This document shows, in pieces, positions 11,746 to 19,458 of a DNA stretch of 28,985 nt. Under the pieces are notes generated by a model. That model was not told the DNA's origin, made no database searches, and saw nothing but the letters and a program-made list of their open reading frames with translations. Origin of the DNA: a virus. Positions within the stretch are counted from its first letter, which is position 1, and each line of letters begins with the position of its first letter. The position numbers and the translations under genes are program-made. The stretch is from positions 1 to 28,985 of the IMG/VR virus record IMGVR_UViG_3300035183_000203; one strand, given 5' to 3'.

Positions 11746-11747
11746 AT
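11681..11747 (+). other. attC10, right end of array
   Basis: R'' GTCCAAC (11681-11687) is consensus. The terminal core is ATTAAAT (11741-11747), departing from GTTRRRY only at the first base. Interior GCCAGCGGGGACACGCCACT is shared in style with attC8. The core coincides with the last codons of the phage gene on the other strand. Confidence 0.7.
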
Positions 11748-12272
11748 CTTTTCCAACCACGCGGCAGGCAAGTATGCCCACGGCCGCCAATACAAAGTCG
11801 GAAACGTGACACCCCCGCGCGGGATGTACGATTTTCCGTCCAGTGTCAACGCCCGCCAGACATAAAGCAGGTGGGGAGGCGGGTTGAACGGTAAATCAAA
11901 TGCCGCGTCCCAGCATTCGATTTTGGCAAAATTCCCCACAAATTCCAACACGTTTACCAGCGCGCCGCCGGATACCTCCGGCGTATGTTGTCGGTATATT
12001 CCTGTCGTCTCGTCATACGCCAGTACCATGTCGGTTTTATTGTCGTGAGATACCAGCCAGTTGAATTGTTCCTGATTATTCCACGACATGATGCGTTCTA
12101 TTTGCTGGGCAGATAATTCTATTCCATTCCCTTTCTCGAATTTCGGGTTTTCGAGAAGGGGTATGTTGTCGAATGTCCCATACGGCCTGCCAAGCCAGCC
12201 GATGTCCGGCCGTTTATCACCAGTCATGGCACGGTATAGATTCACGCGGCGGACGTTGGCAATCAGTTTCAC
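11742..12272 (-). CDS. Hypothetical protein (176 aa), last gene of late unit
   Basis: GTG 12272 overlaps the endolysin stop (GTGA). The protein is soluble and Trp-rich, starting MKLIANVRRVNLYRAMTGDK; later segments include AQQIERIMSWNNQEQFNWLV and ECWDAAFDLPFNPPPHLLYV. It has no signal peptide and no known domain. Position after the endolysin suggests a lysis or virion accessory role, without direct evidence. Its TAA (11744-11742) shares bases with the TAA of the HNH cassette on the plus strand, so the two transcription units converge exactly here. Confidence 0.8.
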   Translation of the reverse strand: MKLIANVRRVNLYRAMTGDKRPDIGWLGRPYGTFDNIPLLENPKFEKGNGIELSAQQIERIMSWNNQEQFNWLVSHDNKTDMVLAYDETTGIYRQHTPEVSGGALVNVLEFVGNFAKIECWDAAFDLPFNPPPHLLYVWRALTLDGKSYIPRGGVTFPTLYWRPWAYLPAAWLEKI

Positions 12273-12589
12273 AATTCCACCGCCGGACGCCCATTCGCAG
12301 AGGCAAAAACTTTGCCGTTGCTGATGTCAAACTCAATATGCACCGTATCGTCTGCGGCTGGTTGTGTTCCGCTTATCTGCGTAATGTAGTCGCCGCTTGC
12401 CCAGTTTTCCGCTCCCGGCAGTGTAATAGCCACGCCGCCGCGCGTGACTTTTGTCAGCCGCCACCATTGAGCAGATTTTATATCGGCCTCAACGATGTCG
12501 CCGGCCATCAGCGAGCCGAGTATCTCAAATTGAGTTCCCGCACCGGCGCGGATTCGTAGTCCATTTATGTTTACTTTTCCTGTGTACAT
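12269..12589 (-). CDS. Alternative internal-start product: endolysin binding-domain protein (106 aa)
   Basis: Within the endolysin gene a perfect AAGGAG (12600-12595) lies five bases before an in-frame ATG at 12589, exactly at the linker between catalytic and SH3 domains. Initiation there would yield a free SH3 wall-binding subunit. In several endolysins of Gram-positive phages such internally initiated binding-domain subunits are known to assemble with the full-length enzyme. Site and spacing are seen directly; use of the site is inferred. Confidence 0.6.
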   Translation of the reverse strand: MYTGKVNINGLRIRAGAGTQFEILGSLMAGDIVEADIKSAQWWRLTKVTRGGVAITLPGAENWASGDYITQISGTQPAADDTVHIEFDISNGKVFASANGRPAVEL

Positions 12590-13243
12590 TTTTGCTCCTT
12601 CCTGTTGTGTGATAAGGGGTTGGGGTTGTTCGCTTTCAATAAAGCGTAATAGTTCATCGTCTGTTCCATTATAAATTGAATAATCCGGCGATTCCTGATA
12701 CTGCCAGAACGTCCACCGCTCCCATGCTCCATATAAATCCGGCTTGCTGGTTTTGTATTGCGCCGTCCAGAGCAGCATGGTTGCGAACCATTTTTGAATA
12801 TCCACCGGCGCGCCGCCAAATATCAGCCTCCAGGCTCCGGGAGATGTATAAATCCCAGGCAGTTTTCCATATTCTCTTTCAACGCCGCGCGCAATAGATT
12901 CAATAGGCGAATGAAATGCATACGGCAGTTTGCGGTAATCCGCTTCCGTCATGGACAACACTGGTTTCTCGCAATCCAGCCACAACCCAAGTTTTCCGAA
13001 TCCGTTCGGGAACATTCTATATATGGCCGCTTTGTGCCGCTCCGGGCTGTATCGCCCGTCCACGAGCCAGTAAACGCCCCAGGCTAGCCCAGCCGCTTCA
13101 CACTGCGCGAACCATTCTGGATGCACACGCGGTACATCCGGCCATTCGCCCTGGCCGCCTTTGAAAATAATGCCGACTACGCCGTTTTGTTTTTCGGTTA
13201 AAAAATCGAAACGGTTTTGGGAGTAAACATCGAGTACCTTCAT
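12269..13243 (-). CDS. Endolysin: GH25 muramidase with SH3 domain
   Basis: A 324-aa cell-wall lytic enzyme. Residues 1-205 are a glycoside hydrolase family 25 domain: N-terminal MKVLDVYSQN (Asp5), GIIFKGGQG, and GLWLDCEKP with the Asp90/Glu92 pair typical of catalysis; WTAQYK and FWQYQES occur near its end. It hydrolyses the MurNAc-GlcNAc bond of peptidoglycan. Residues about 219-291 are an SH3-like wall-binding domain (MYTGKVNINGLRIRAGAGTQ, WWRLTKV, WASGDYI), followed by a short C-terminal strand domain. There is no signal peptide, so holin-dependent release is likely. ATG 13243 overlaps the previous stop as ATGA. An internal start at 12589 is annotated separately. Confidence 0.93.
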   Translation of the reverse strand: MKVLDVYSQNRFDFLTEKQNGVVGIIFKGGQGEWPDVPRVHPEWFAQCEAAGLAWGVYWLVDGRYSPERHKAAIYRMFPNGFGKLGLWLDCEKPVLSMTEADYRKLPYAFHSPIESIARGVEREYGKLPGIYTSPGAWRLIFGGAPVDIQKWFATMLLWTAQYKTSKPDLYGAWERWTFWQYQESPDYSIYNGTDDELLRFIESEQPQPLITQQEGAKMYTGKVNINGLRIRAGAGTQFEILGSLMAGDIVEADIKSAQWWRLTKVTRGGVAITLPGAENWASGDYITQISGTQPAADDTVHIEFDISNGKVFASANGRPAVEL

Positions 13244-13905
13244 CTCAGTATCCTGAAGTTTTGTCCAACCAGTCCTTTTATCGCAATTCCCAAAACAGTC
13301 CAATATACAGATTGACTAAGTGAATATGACGATGTTTCCGGAGATGTTGCGGCCGTCTCCCAACTGGCGCATGAGCCAAAAAATGAATCAGAGTACGAAC
13401 CATGCTGCGTTTGCCCGCTTCCTAGAGACATGCTGGTATCTCCTTCGCAGAATCCAAACGAATACACCACATCGCCAACATTTGAGGCAGGTGATACGCT
13501 CGCGGTAGTTCCTGTTCCCTGATTTACCGCTGCCGTTCCCAGCGGGTTTGACGGATGGCAATTATATAATTCCAGTCCGCCGCCGGCAATTTTGTATCCG
13601 GTTCCGCCGCCGCCAACACCATTCAATACCAGGTTATACGTCCCGGCAGGCGGCAGAGACGAAAGATAAAAAATCCCACCGTAAGCCGTTGAATTACCAA
13701 GACCGCTTCCGGTGATTTTGTTCATTGACACGCCATTAAATGTTGCAGTTACATCTGTCGTGGCGGCAGTTCCGCTTCTTTTGGCAACCACACAGGCTAT
13801 CAGTATTCTGTTGGAATTGCCGGAAATTGTATGTGAAATTGTCAACGGCCAGGCAGAATTGGATGAATATGTTTTATTTGCAGTATTAACACTGGGTGTT
13901 GCCAT
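13240..13905 (-). CDS. Beta-rich tail/fibre-type protein (221 aa)
   Basis: The sequence is rich in Ser, Thr and Gly with alternating hydrophobics (MATPSVNTANKTYSSNSAWP, VTATFNGVSMNKITGSG, GTYNLVLNGVGGGGTGY). It has the look of a jelly-roll or immunoglobulin-like virion domain, as found in receptor-binding or decoration proteins of phages. No signal peptide. The start at 13905 has AAGG about 12 bases upstream. It sits between the fibre-like 325-aa protein and the endolysin. Host-surface binding is a plausible role by composition and position. Confidence 0.7.
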   Translation of the reverse strand: MATPSVNTANKTYSSNSAWPLTISHTISGNSNRILIACVVAKRSGTAATTDVTATFNGVSMNKITGSGLGNSTAYGGIFYLSSLPPAGTYNLVLNGVGGGGTGYKIAGGGLELYNCHPSNPLGTAAVNQGTGTTASVSPASNVGDVVYSFGFCEGDTSMSLGSGQTQHGSYSDSFFGSCASWETAATSPETSSYSLSQSVYWTVLGIAIKGLVGQNFRILR

Positions 13906-13906
13906 T

Positions 13907-14884
13907 TTATACCAGCCTTGTTTTGAGTGAGAGGGTAACCTGCTTTACGGTTGCCGCGCTGTCAACGTTGAACGCCAGAATATCGCCCTTTGCCAGAGAG
14001 GTTGTCCAGCCCGTCAGGGTGGTATTCTGTGATTTTTGCGCGCTCGATAATGTTGGTTTGGCAGAGGCGCAAATGCTGTTGGCTGAGGTCGGAGGAAAGT
14101 TGGCATAGGTATTTTTCCATATATCTACGACAATGCTCCCCGAAGCGTCCGCCAGCAATGTCGCGCTTTCAATAATCTGCGCCGCGCCCACTTCATAAAA
14201 CCCTTTGAGTCCGGTGGCGATAACAGAGTCGCCGCTTCCTAAAACCACCTCGATGGAATTATAAATTGTCGGCTTAGCCGCTTTCACTATCACCAACGCC
14301 GTCACACTGCCGGCCGCGCCGCCGGTGTATTGTGTGAGCGCAACGCCGAACGCGTTGGCCGGGTCTGTTGTCCCTTTGGCGCGGCCTGCTGTCGTGGAGG
14401 CAATCAGATAATCGCCACGCGAAACATTTCCCTGTACATTGACTGTCATCACGCCGAACTGTTTCACCTTGCCGACTGCGTTATTGGCAGTGGATTCATT
14501 TACCACCCCGATTACCGTTGCCCCTTCCGTTGTCGTGGTAGTGTATGCGGAGTCGCTCGATGTATCCTGTACCACCACATCGCCAATGGAGCGGGTCGCT
14601 CCGCTTTTGTTCGTCAGAGAAGAGTCCGCCACCGCGCCAAGCGGCCCGAATTTCATTTTGACTGCCTGACTGCTGTCTTTTTGCAATACATCCCCATCGT
14701 TCGCGCTGGCCGTGTCCAGCACGGCGGGCGTAGCCGGGCCGCTGGACACAATCAACTGTCCGGCTGCCGTAATTATATCGGTGGTGATTCCGTCCGGCAG
14801 GTTTGTCGGGAATACCTCCAATGTCGTGGTTCGCTCTTCCACCGACTCGGCAATAACAGTTTGTTCGAGAATTTCTATTTTCAT
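13907..14884 (-). CDS. Tail/capsid fibre-like structural protein (325 aa)
   Basis: The N-terminus has a short acidic segment; the middle is a beta-repeat region of the type seen in capsid decoration/fibre proteins (DGDVLQKDSSQAVKMKFGPL, VIGVVNESTANNAVGKVKQF, GNVSRGDYLIASTTAGRAKG). The C-terminal third (GSGDSVIATGLKGFYEVGAA to VTLSLKTRLV) has the pattern of a recurrent phage fibre tip or tail-appendage domain. ATG 14884 overlaps the previous stop (ATGA). It is predicted to be an exposed virion protein; the exact place in the particle is not determinable. Confidence 0.75.
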   Translation of the reverse strand: MKIEILEQTVIAESVEERTTTLEVFPTNLPDGITTDIITAAGQLIVSSGPATPAVLDTASANDGDVLQKDSSQAVKMKFGPLGAVADSSLTNKSGATRSIGDVVVQDTSSDSAYTTTTTEGATVIGVVNESTANNAVGKVKQFGVMTVNVQGNVSRGDYLIASTTAGRAKGTTDPANAFGVALTQYTGGAAGSVTALVIVKAAKPTIYNSIEVVLGSGDSVIATGLKGFYEVGAAQIIESATLLADASGSIVVDIWKNTYANFPPTSANSICASAKPTLSSAQKSQNTTLTGWTTSLAKGDILAFNVDSAATVKQVTLSLKTRLV

Positions 14885-15219
14885 GATGTCACCGTCGCTA
14901 TCGGTATAATCGTAGCCTCGCCGCGCATTCTGAGTGTTTTGTCTGTTGAGTCGCTATTGTTGATTTGTATCAAATCGAAATATGCCTGCGGCGCGGAAAG
15001 TTTCGCCGATTCTGTGGGCGTCAAAACAAGCGTCAAATAAGTTCCGTTGTTTGAGATTGTCGGCGAAGCGTATTTTCTGCCGCCCGGTTTGCTCACAAAA
15101 TCCATGTAGAATGTGTATCCTGAAACGTCCACCAAATCTCCATTTGAATCTCTGAATCGAACGGTGGCAGTCCATTTGGCGCCGGCGTAGATAATCGGAT
15201 TCCAAACTGGTTCGTTCAT
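14881..15219 (-). CDS. Small tail/baseplate-type protein, BppU-like (112 aa)
   Basis: The pattern GAKWTATVRFRDSNGDLVDV, SGYTFYMDFV and LTLVLTPTESAKLSAPQAYF is the compact beta-sandwich seen in N-terminal domains of BppU/baseplate and neck accessory proteins of phages. AGAGGATGAC lies before ATG 15219. It overlaps the fibre-like gene by ATGA, fitting a linker between tail and fibre. The family call is by sequence pattern and is moderate. Confidence 0.65.
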   Translation of the reverse strand: MNEPVWNPIIYAGAKWTATVRFRDSNGDLVDVSGYTFYMDFVSKPGGRKYASPTISNNGTYLTLVLTPTESAKLSAPQAYFDLIQINNSDSTDKTLRMRGEATIIPIATVTS

Positions 15220-15220
15220 G

Positions 15221-15676
15221 TCATCCTCTTCCTATTTTCTGAAAAATAAAAGCACGTGCGGTTTCGTAGGATTCCGCTTCCTCCCACAAAATCACCGGAT
15301 CGCCGCGCACCAGATACCCCTCCTCACGCAGCGCGTCAATCAGGCTTCTCATCAGATATTCGTCCTTTTTTTCCGTGTGCCAGTGCGGGCCGTTTACCGG
15401 CATGGCAGTCCAGGCTGGATTGGTTTTTACCAGAAAATCCAGCACCAATCCGCCCAGCAGTTGACGACCGCCGCGCAATGGTACCTGATACATAAAATCC
15501 CAATTCAACGACCACAATGCCCGCGCTGTATTCCATTCCCATGAACTGCCTGGAACGCGGCCATTGATTAGTCCCATCGTTTCGGGAGGCGATTTCAATT
15601 TCTGCGCCTGTTTGCTAAACACCCCGCGCTTGATTCCCGGCCTCCGGCTTCCGCCGCTAAATACAATCTTCGACAT
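15221..15676 (-). CDS. Hypothetical virion-region protein (151 aa)
   Basis: ATG 15676 shares one base with the stop of the preceding large gene (TGATG) and has CAGGAGG upstream; a longer frame inside that gene is not used. The N-terminus is basic (MSKIVFSGGSRRPGIKRGVF). The core NTARALWSLNWDFMYQVPLR and GGLVLDFLVKTNPAWTAMPV resembles nuclease-like DUF559/PD-(D/E)XK layouts (LDFLV strand), but complete catalytic residues are not evident. It is located between nozzle-like and fibre-type genes, so it may rather be structural. Confidence 0.65.
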   Translation of the reverse strand: MSKIVFSGGSRRPGIKRGVFSKQAQKLKSPPETMGLINGRVPGSSWEWNTARALWSLNWDFMYQVPLRGGRQLLGGLVLDFLVKTNPAWTAMPVNGPHWHTEKKDEYLMRSLIDALREEGYLVRGDPVILWEEAESYETARAFIFQKIGRG

Positions 15677-18279
15677 CAAGCCTCCTGTACCACGATGGTT
15701 GTCACATAAGTGTATTCGTTTACCAGTTCCGCCATGTCTTTGGGGCGGTTGGGAAGCGGCATAAGGAAAACCTTTTTGTTGTCGTATAGAGGGTTTTGAT
15801 GATACATCTTCAACGGCCTGGCTGTGCCTGTCCACTCATCCAGTTTTTGAATTTTCTGCTTTGGCGTCAGGCCGTCATCCTCCGGCATGTTATTCAAATC
15901 CCTGTCGGTTATATATACCTGCGCCGTATAATAGAATTTCGGCTCAACGACTGTTACGCCTCCGACAATCACAGCCAGAAGTTTGGCGGAAACGGAAATA
16001 TCTGTTGAATACATTCTTACCCGTATCTGCAACTTTTTCCCGCTGACACCGAACTCCTCTTCAAACTCGCTTTCAGACATCGGCATTTCTGTAAAATTGT
16101 TCGGTAGTTTGGTGTATTCTTCTTCATCGTCTAAGCGGTAATCCGCTTCAATCCAACATATCCCATCCTGCAGATACGCGGCCTCCATTTTCAGGTTCTT
16201 CCAGAATTTATAAGCGTCTTTCAAGCCTGCGTACATTGGCGCAATTTCAACAACCGCTTCGTGAGTATACAGATAATTGGCGTCATGCTCCGGGTCGAAA
16301 TCGTCCGACGGATAGGGAATCCAAACAATTTCACCGCCCTGTAAAATCCACAAGCGGTCTGGCTTCGAGCCGGGGATTACCTGAAAAGCGCAGCCGTGTA
16401 TCCGCTGTCCCTTCGGCGCGCGGTATATCTCGTGCCATGAACTGCCGCCATTGTTTGCCAGGACGTGCGAATATTTGCCGTCTCCGGCGTCGTAGGCGGC
16501 AAACACCCGGCCGGGATATGGTATCAGTTTTACGCATCTTCCCTGCCGTTCGGCCGGTAGTCCCTCTCCCAGCGTTGGCCCCACATCGTCCATTGTCGGA
16601 TGAAAAAACTTATGCACGGAGTTTTGAATGGAGAGAAACATGTAAGAACCAAGCACACAGGAGGCATATCCGTTCTTGAAACTGCGTATCGTTTCCAGTT
16701 CGGGGAGTTTGGCGCGGTCTAAAGTCGTATTCTTCAACAGCCAGGGAACGCTTTCCTTGAATATCCACACAACCTCATCCTGCGAAGAGTCCACATATCT
16801 TTGCGTTCCGGTAATCCTGTCCCAACTATCGCCCACTGCCTTTCCGGTAACAACCGTCCAGGAGGCATTTGTCCAGGTTGTTGGCGTAACCGCCGCGCTG
16901 ACTGTTGTATTGCCATTTGTCTTTACCAGGTTCATCGCCCCTGTAACCGGGTTGTTGTATTCGTCTAGAAAAATTGCTGTCGTGCCATCGTCAGCAAAGG
17001 TGGTTGTCCACACACCTGCGCTGGCTTCTTCTTTCATGCGGATGATATTCGCCGCTTCCCCCTGCGCGAAATACACAAATCCGGCGGAACTTACCAGCAC
17101 ATCGGTAACCGGAGCGGTGAGTCCGTGTCCGGTAATTTCCACCCATTTCTCAACACCCACCACGACAAACTCCGTTGTAGTGTCGTGAGCGATTTTCCAA
17201 TCCGAATCTACCAGAATATAATCTGAACCGTTGCCTGTAATTATGCGCCAGTTCTGCTCTTCGGTGGAGCCTGTCCCGGCGTACACCCATACCACACCGC
17301 CCGCCAGTTCGTTGGCCGCCCAGCCCGGCGCGCCCTGCGCTTTCAGTTTCGATAACTCTCCGGCGTTACTGATTGCCATGCCGCGCACCCCATTCCGGTA
17401 TAATTTCGGCGCGCCGCTCACCGGACGCGTCACATAATAGGCAGAGTTCTTATACATGAACAGGTGTCCATCCGTGTCCGTCAGGGTTGTCAATGCGCGG
17501 AAGTAGATACTTACATTCGATACAGTCCATTCTGTTCCTGTGCTGGATTCGTAGGTTGTTTCTGTGAGTTGTTTGCAGCCAACCTCCCAATGATTCTGCT
17601 GGTTGTCGTTGGCACCGCCATAGAATTGCAGCCAGTAGTATCCGCCAACCGTAACAGTTTGGAACGTAATCGGGATAACGCAAAGTTCAGAAACAAGTTT
17701 CGTCATGTTTGCCGCTGTTACGGTTGCGGTTTGCAGGACGCTTCCCAGTGCGCCGGAGTTATCGCTGCATAATTTAACCGTCAAATTTCCCGGCGCGCCA
17801 ACCGTCCGAAGCCACGCCCAGATTTGCGTAATCGGTGTGGCGTTAGCCTGAAAACGAATTGCCAGATATTTTTTGGTGTTCACCAACGCGACTAGTTTCA
17901 TTCCGCTTGTCACCGGGAGCGATTGTGTTCCCTGTGCAAACGTACCCAGCCCGGAATAAACATCCCTGCCGCCCATGATGATTTTGCCGGAACGCTCAGT
18001 ATTGGCGCGCAGCGAATCAAAAAATCTTGTTACGTCCAGTTCAAATTCAATCGAGCCGCGCCCGCCGCTCCAATCCGATTGCGCCAGTTTCATGTAGGGC
18101 GGTTTCAGGTCGTCATACTTCTGGTTGCCGCTGGACGTTTTCAGCGAACTCTGCTCAACCGGATTACGTCCCATGTTCTTGGGGTCGTGCGTCATTCTCT
18201 CGTCAACACAAATCAAGCCGATGGTGTCTTTGCCATCGGTTAACGCCATGTGATGAGTCTTTCCAATAATAATCGTCAT
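15676..18279 (-). CDS. Large virion protein, nozzle/propeller-like (867 aa)
   Basis: A long beta-rich protein with repeated Trp/Gly strand motifs (GRVFAAYDAGDGKYSHVLAN, IHGCAFQVIPGSKPDRLWIL, GEIVWIPYPSDD), as in beta-propeller proteins such as short-tail nozzle (gp12-like) or tail stabilisation proteins. An early segment (VTRPVSGAPKLYRNGVRGMA) also recalls nozzle proteins. The C-terminal 150 residues contain an acidic region (ESEFEEEFGVSGKK) and a beta domain. It follows the adaptor gene by one base. Being next to the adaptor and before fibre genes supports a tail-tube position. The specific homology cannot be checked here. Confidence 0.7.
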   Translation of the reverse strand: MTIIIGKTHHMALTDGKDTIGLICVDERMTHDPKNMGRNPVEQSSLKTSSGNQKYDDLKPPYMKLAQSDWSGGRGSIEFELDVTRFFDSLRANTERSGKIIMGGRDVYSGLGTFAQGTQSLPVTSGMKLVALVNTKKYLAIRFQANATPITQIWAWLRTVGAPGNLTVKLCSDNSGALGSVLQTATVTAANMTKLVSELCVIPITFQTVTVGGYYWLQFYGGANDNQQNHWEVGCKQLTETTYESSTGTEWTVSNVSIYFRALTTLTDTDGHLFMYKNSAYYVTRPVSGAPKLYRNGVRGMAISNAGELSKLKAQGAPGWAANELAGGVVWVYAGTGSTEEQNWRIITGNGSDYILVDSDWKIAHDTTTEFVVVGVEKWVEITGHGLTAPVTDVLVSSAGFVYFAQGEAANIIRMKEEASAGVWTTTFADDGTTAIFLDEYNNPVTGAMNLVKTNGNTTVSAAVTPTTWTNASWTVVTGKAVGDSWDRITGTQRYVDSSQDEVVWIFKESVPWLLKNTTLDRAKLPELETIRSFKNGYASCVLGSYMFLSIQNSVHKFFHPTMDDVGPTLGEGLPAERQGRCVKLIPYPGRVFAAYDAGDGKYSHVLANNGGSSWHEIYRAPKGQRIHGCAFQVIPGSKPDRLWILQGGEIVWIPYPSDDFDPEHDANYLYTHEAVVEIAPMYAGLKDAYKFWKNLKMEAAYLQDGICWIEADYRLDDEEEYTKLPNNFTEMPMSESEFEEEFGVSGKKLQIRVRMYSTDISVSAKLLAVIVGGVTVVEPKFYYTAQVYITDRDLNNMPEDDGLTPKQKIQKLDEWTGTARPLKMYHQNPLYDNKKVFLMPLPNRPKDMAELVNEYTYVTTIVVQEA

Positions 18280-18280
18280 A

Positions 18281-19408
18281 TCACCAATCCGAATGTCTTG
18301 GGTCGCGCTGGATGGTCTGCTGTCTCGGACGTGTGCGCCTCAACATTTCCAACGCTTCATTCTTGTAATCCGCCCAGTTGTGTTTCTCGTCTTTGTGATG
18401 TGTTCTCAGCCCAACATCAGCAACATGGTTTACCGCCATCCAGAATAACGCCTCCTCATCAATACCAAACGGCAGGGTATCCGTATCATTACTTAAATCG
18501 GTGTGCGCTCCGCGATAAACCAGGCGGATTCGATAGCCGTCCCAGGCAGGAGCATGAGTCGGCGCGAAGCGGATTTCCCCCGGTATCAAATCCCAATGAG
18601 TATGACGGTATTCATTGTAGGGCGCGGTTGTTTCGGTGGCAATCCACACCTGTAACACATCATTCACCCCGGTCGGGAGTGCGTACTCCAATTGATTTGC
18701 GACAGTTGTCAAAGTAGTGTCTTCGCTGTAATACGAAGCAAGTTTTCTCAGTGATTCGTTGACGGCTTGAAAAAGGATATCGCGCGGCGTGTCGTTTTCC
18801 GCCACAGCATATCTCGGCCCGGCTACGCCTGCGGTTGTGTTCGTGCTGGTGGGAGCCGCCGTCAATCCTGTACAGGTTCCGTTTGCAATGCTGATATTCA
18901 TGGTTGTGTCGTTGTCTGCCGCTTTGCGAGCCGATAAAACAACATTCGCGCCAGTGCCGGAAACGATAAAAAACTCGTTTACATCTTCGTCTGCCGCCAA
19001 TGCCGTGCGGATTTTGCCGCCTACCGTTGAGGCGGAGTCCGAAAGATTTACTGCTACATTGATTGTCTTTGGGTTGTTGTTCATGCCGGCAGCGGTTACA
19101 GTCACAACCGCATTCCCGCTGCCGGTTACGGAACCGATAACCGTCGCCGTCTCAACCTGCGGAACACAAATCGGAGAGGCAAACGGGTCGAAAGTAAACG
19201 TGTCGCCATTGTGTCTACGAATGACGCGCGTTGTTCCACTATATGCCCCGCTTAGAATCCACAATGTTCCACCTTCGTATTGTCCGCTGCCAAATTCCAG
19301 TTCGGAATCAACCAGAGTCTTCATGCTTCCGCCGGTCGCAATTCCTTCGCGCACCGGCGCGCATACTTTCCTGGCAAGGGACAAAATAAAATTGGCTGCT
19401 GTTGTCAT
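18281..19408 (-). CDS. Head-tail adaptor-like protein with inserted Ig-like domain (375 aa)
   Basis: The C-terminal half (residues about 205-360) has ILFQAVNESLRKLASYYSED, a beta sandwich with VLQVWIATET, and a helical end (EALFWMAVNHVADVGLR, YKNEALEMLRRTRPR), matching the layout of connector/adaptor proteins beneath the portal. The N-terminal helix MTTAANFILSLARKVCAPVR belongs to the same unit. Between them, residues about 85-200 form a beta domain (SGNAVVTVTAAGMNNNPKTI, FFIVSGTGANVVLSARKAAD, NGTCTGLTAAPTSTNTTAG) like the insertion modules found in phage tail and virion proteins. It opens the tail module after the hairpin at 19423-19456. Confidence 0.7.
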   Translation of the reverse strand: MTTAANFILSLARKVCAPVREGIATGGSMKTLVDSELEFGSGQYEGGTLWILSGAYSGTTRVIRRHNGDTFTFDPFASPICVPQVETATVIGSVTGSGNAVVTVTAAGMNNNPKTINVAVNLSDSASTVGGKIRTALAADEDVNEFFIVSGTGANVVLSARKAADNDTTMNISIANGTCTGLTAAPTSTNTTAGVAGPRYAVAENDTPRDILFQAVNESLRKLASYYSEDTTLTTVANQLEYALPTGVNDVLQVWIATETTAPYNEYRHTHWDLIPGEIRFAPTHAPAWDGYRIRLVYRGAHTDLSNDTDTLPFGIDEEALFWMAVNHVADVGLRTHHKDEKHNWADYKNEALEMLRRTRPRQQTIQRDPRHSDW

Positions 19409-19422
19409 TGTTTATCTAATCA

Positions 19423-19456
19423 ATAGACAGCCCGCCCATTGAGGCGGGCTGTCTAT
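19423..19456 (-). terminator. Strong stem-loop between capsid and tail modules
   Basis: ATAGACAGCCCGCC (19423-19436) and its exact complement (19443-19456) enclose a 6-nt loop. It starts 3 bp after the stop of the small virion gene and lies 15 bp before the adaptor gene. The minus-strand downstream sequence TGATTAGATAAAC is AT-rich but lacks a T run, so it probably acts as a partial terminator or mRNA-end stabiliser. Confidence 0.65.
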
Positions 19457-19458
19457 GC

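Larger units (their letters stand above)
8451..11747 (+). mobile_element. Integron gene-cassette array without integrase (CALIN-like)
   Basis: Ten tandem cassettes, all in the same direction, have boundaries at about 8450/8451, 8860/8861, 9144/9145, 9392/9393, 9701/9702, 9921/9922, 10153/10154, 10496/10497, 10858/10859, 11239/11240 and 11741/11742. Each holds one or two short ORFs starting a few bases after the boundary, followed by a 50-130 bp attC with R'' (RYYYAAC), L'', L' and R' (GTTRRRY). In five sites L'' pairs with L' leaving one extrahelical A, the structural hallmark by which integron integrases recognise attC. Cassette 5' ends are complementary to their own R'' (up to 11 bp). No IntI gene is in the window. 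Phage genes abut both ends. Confidence 0.93.

Noticed and set aside
8735-11747. Regularly spaced related repeats as a CRISPR array
   Set aside because: Repeats are 50-130 bp, variable in the middle, paired with ORFs and structured as attC; spacing is 220-410 bp.
8450-11747. Assembly chimera of phage and host integron
   Set aside because: Not excluded, but both borders are exact to the recombination core and to the phage gene ends, and phage gene order reads sensibly across the block; read mapping would settle it.
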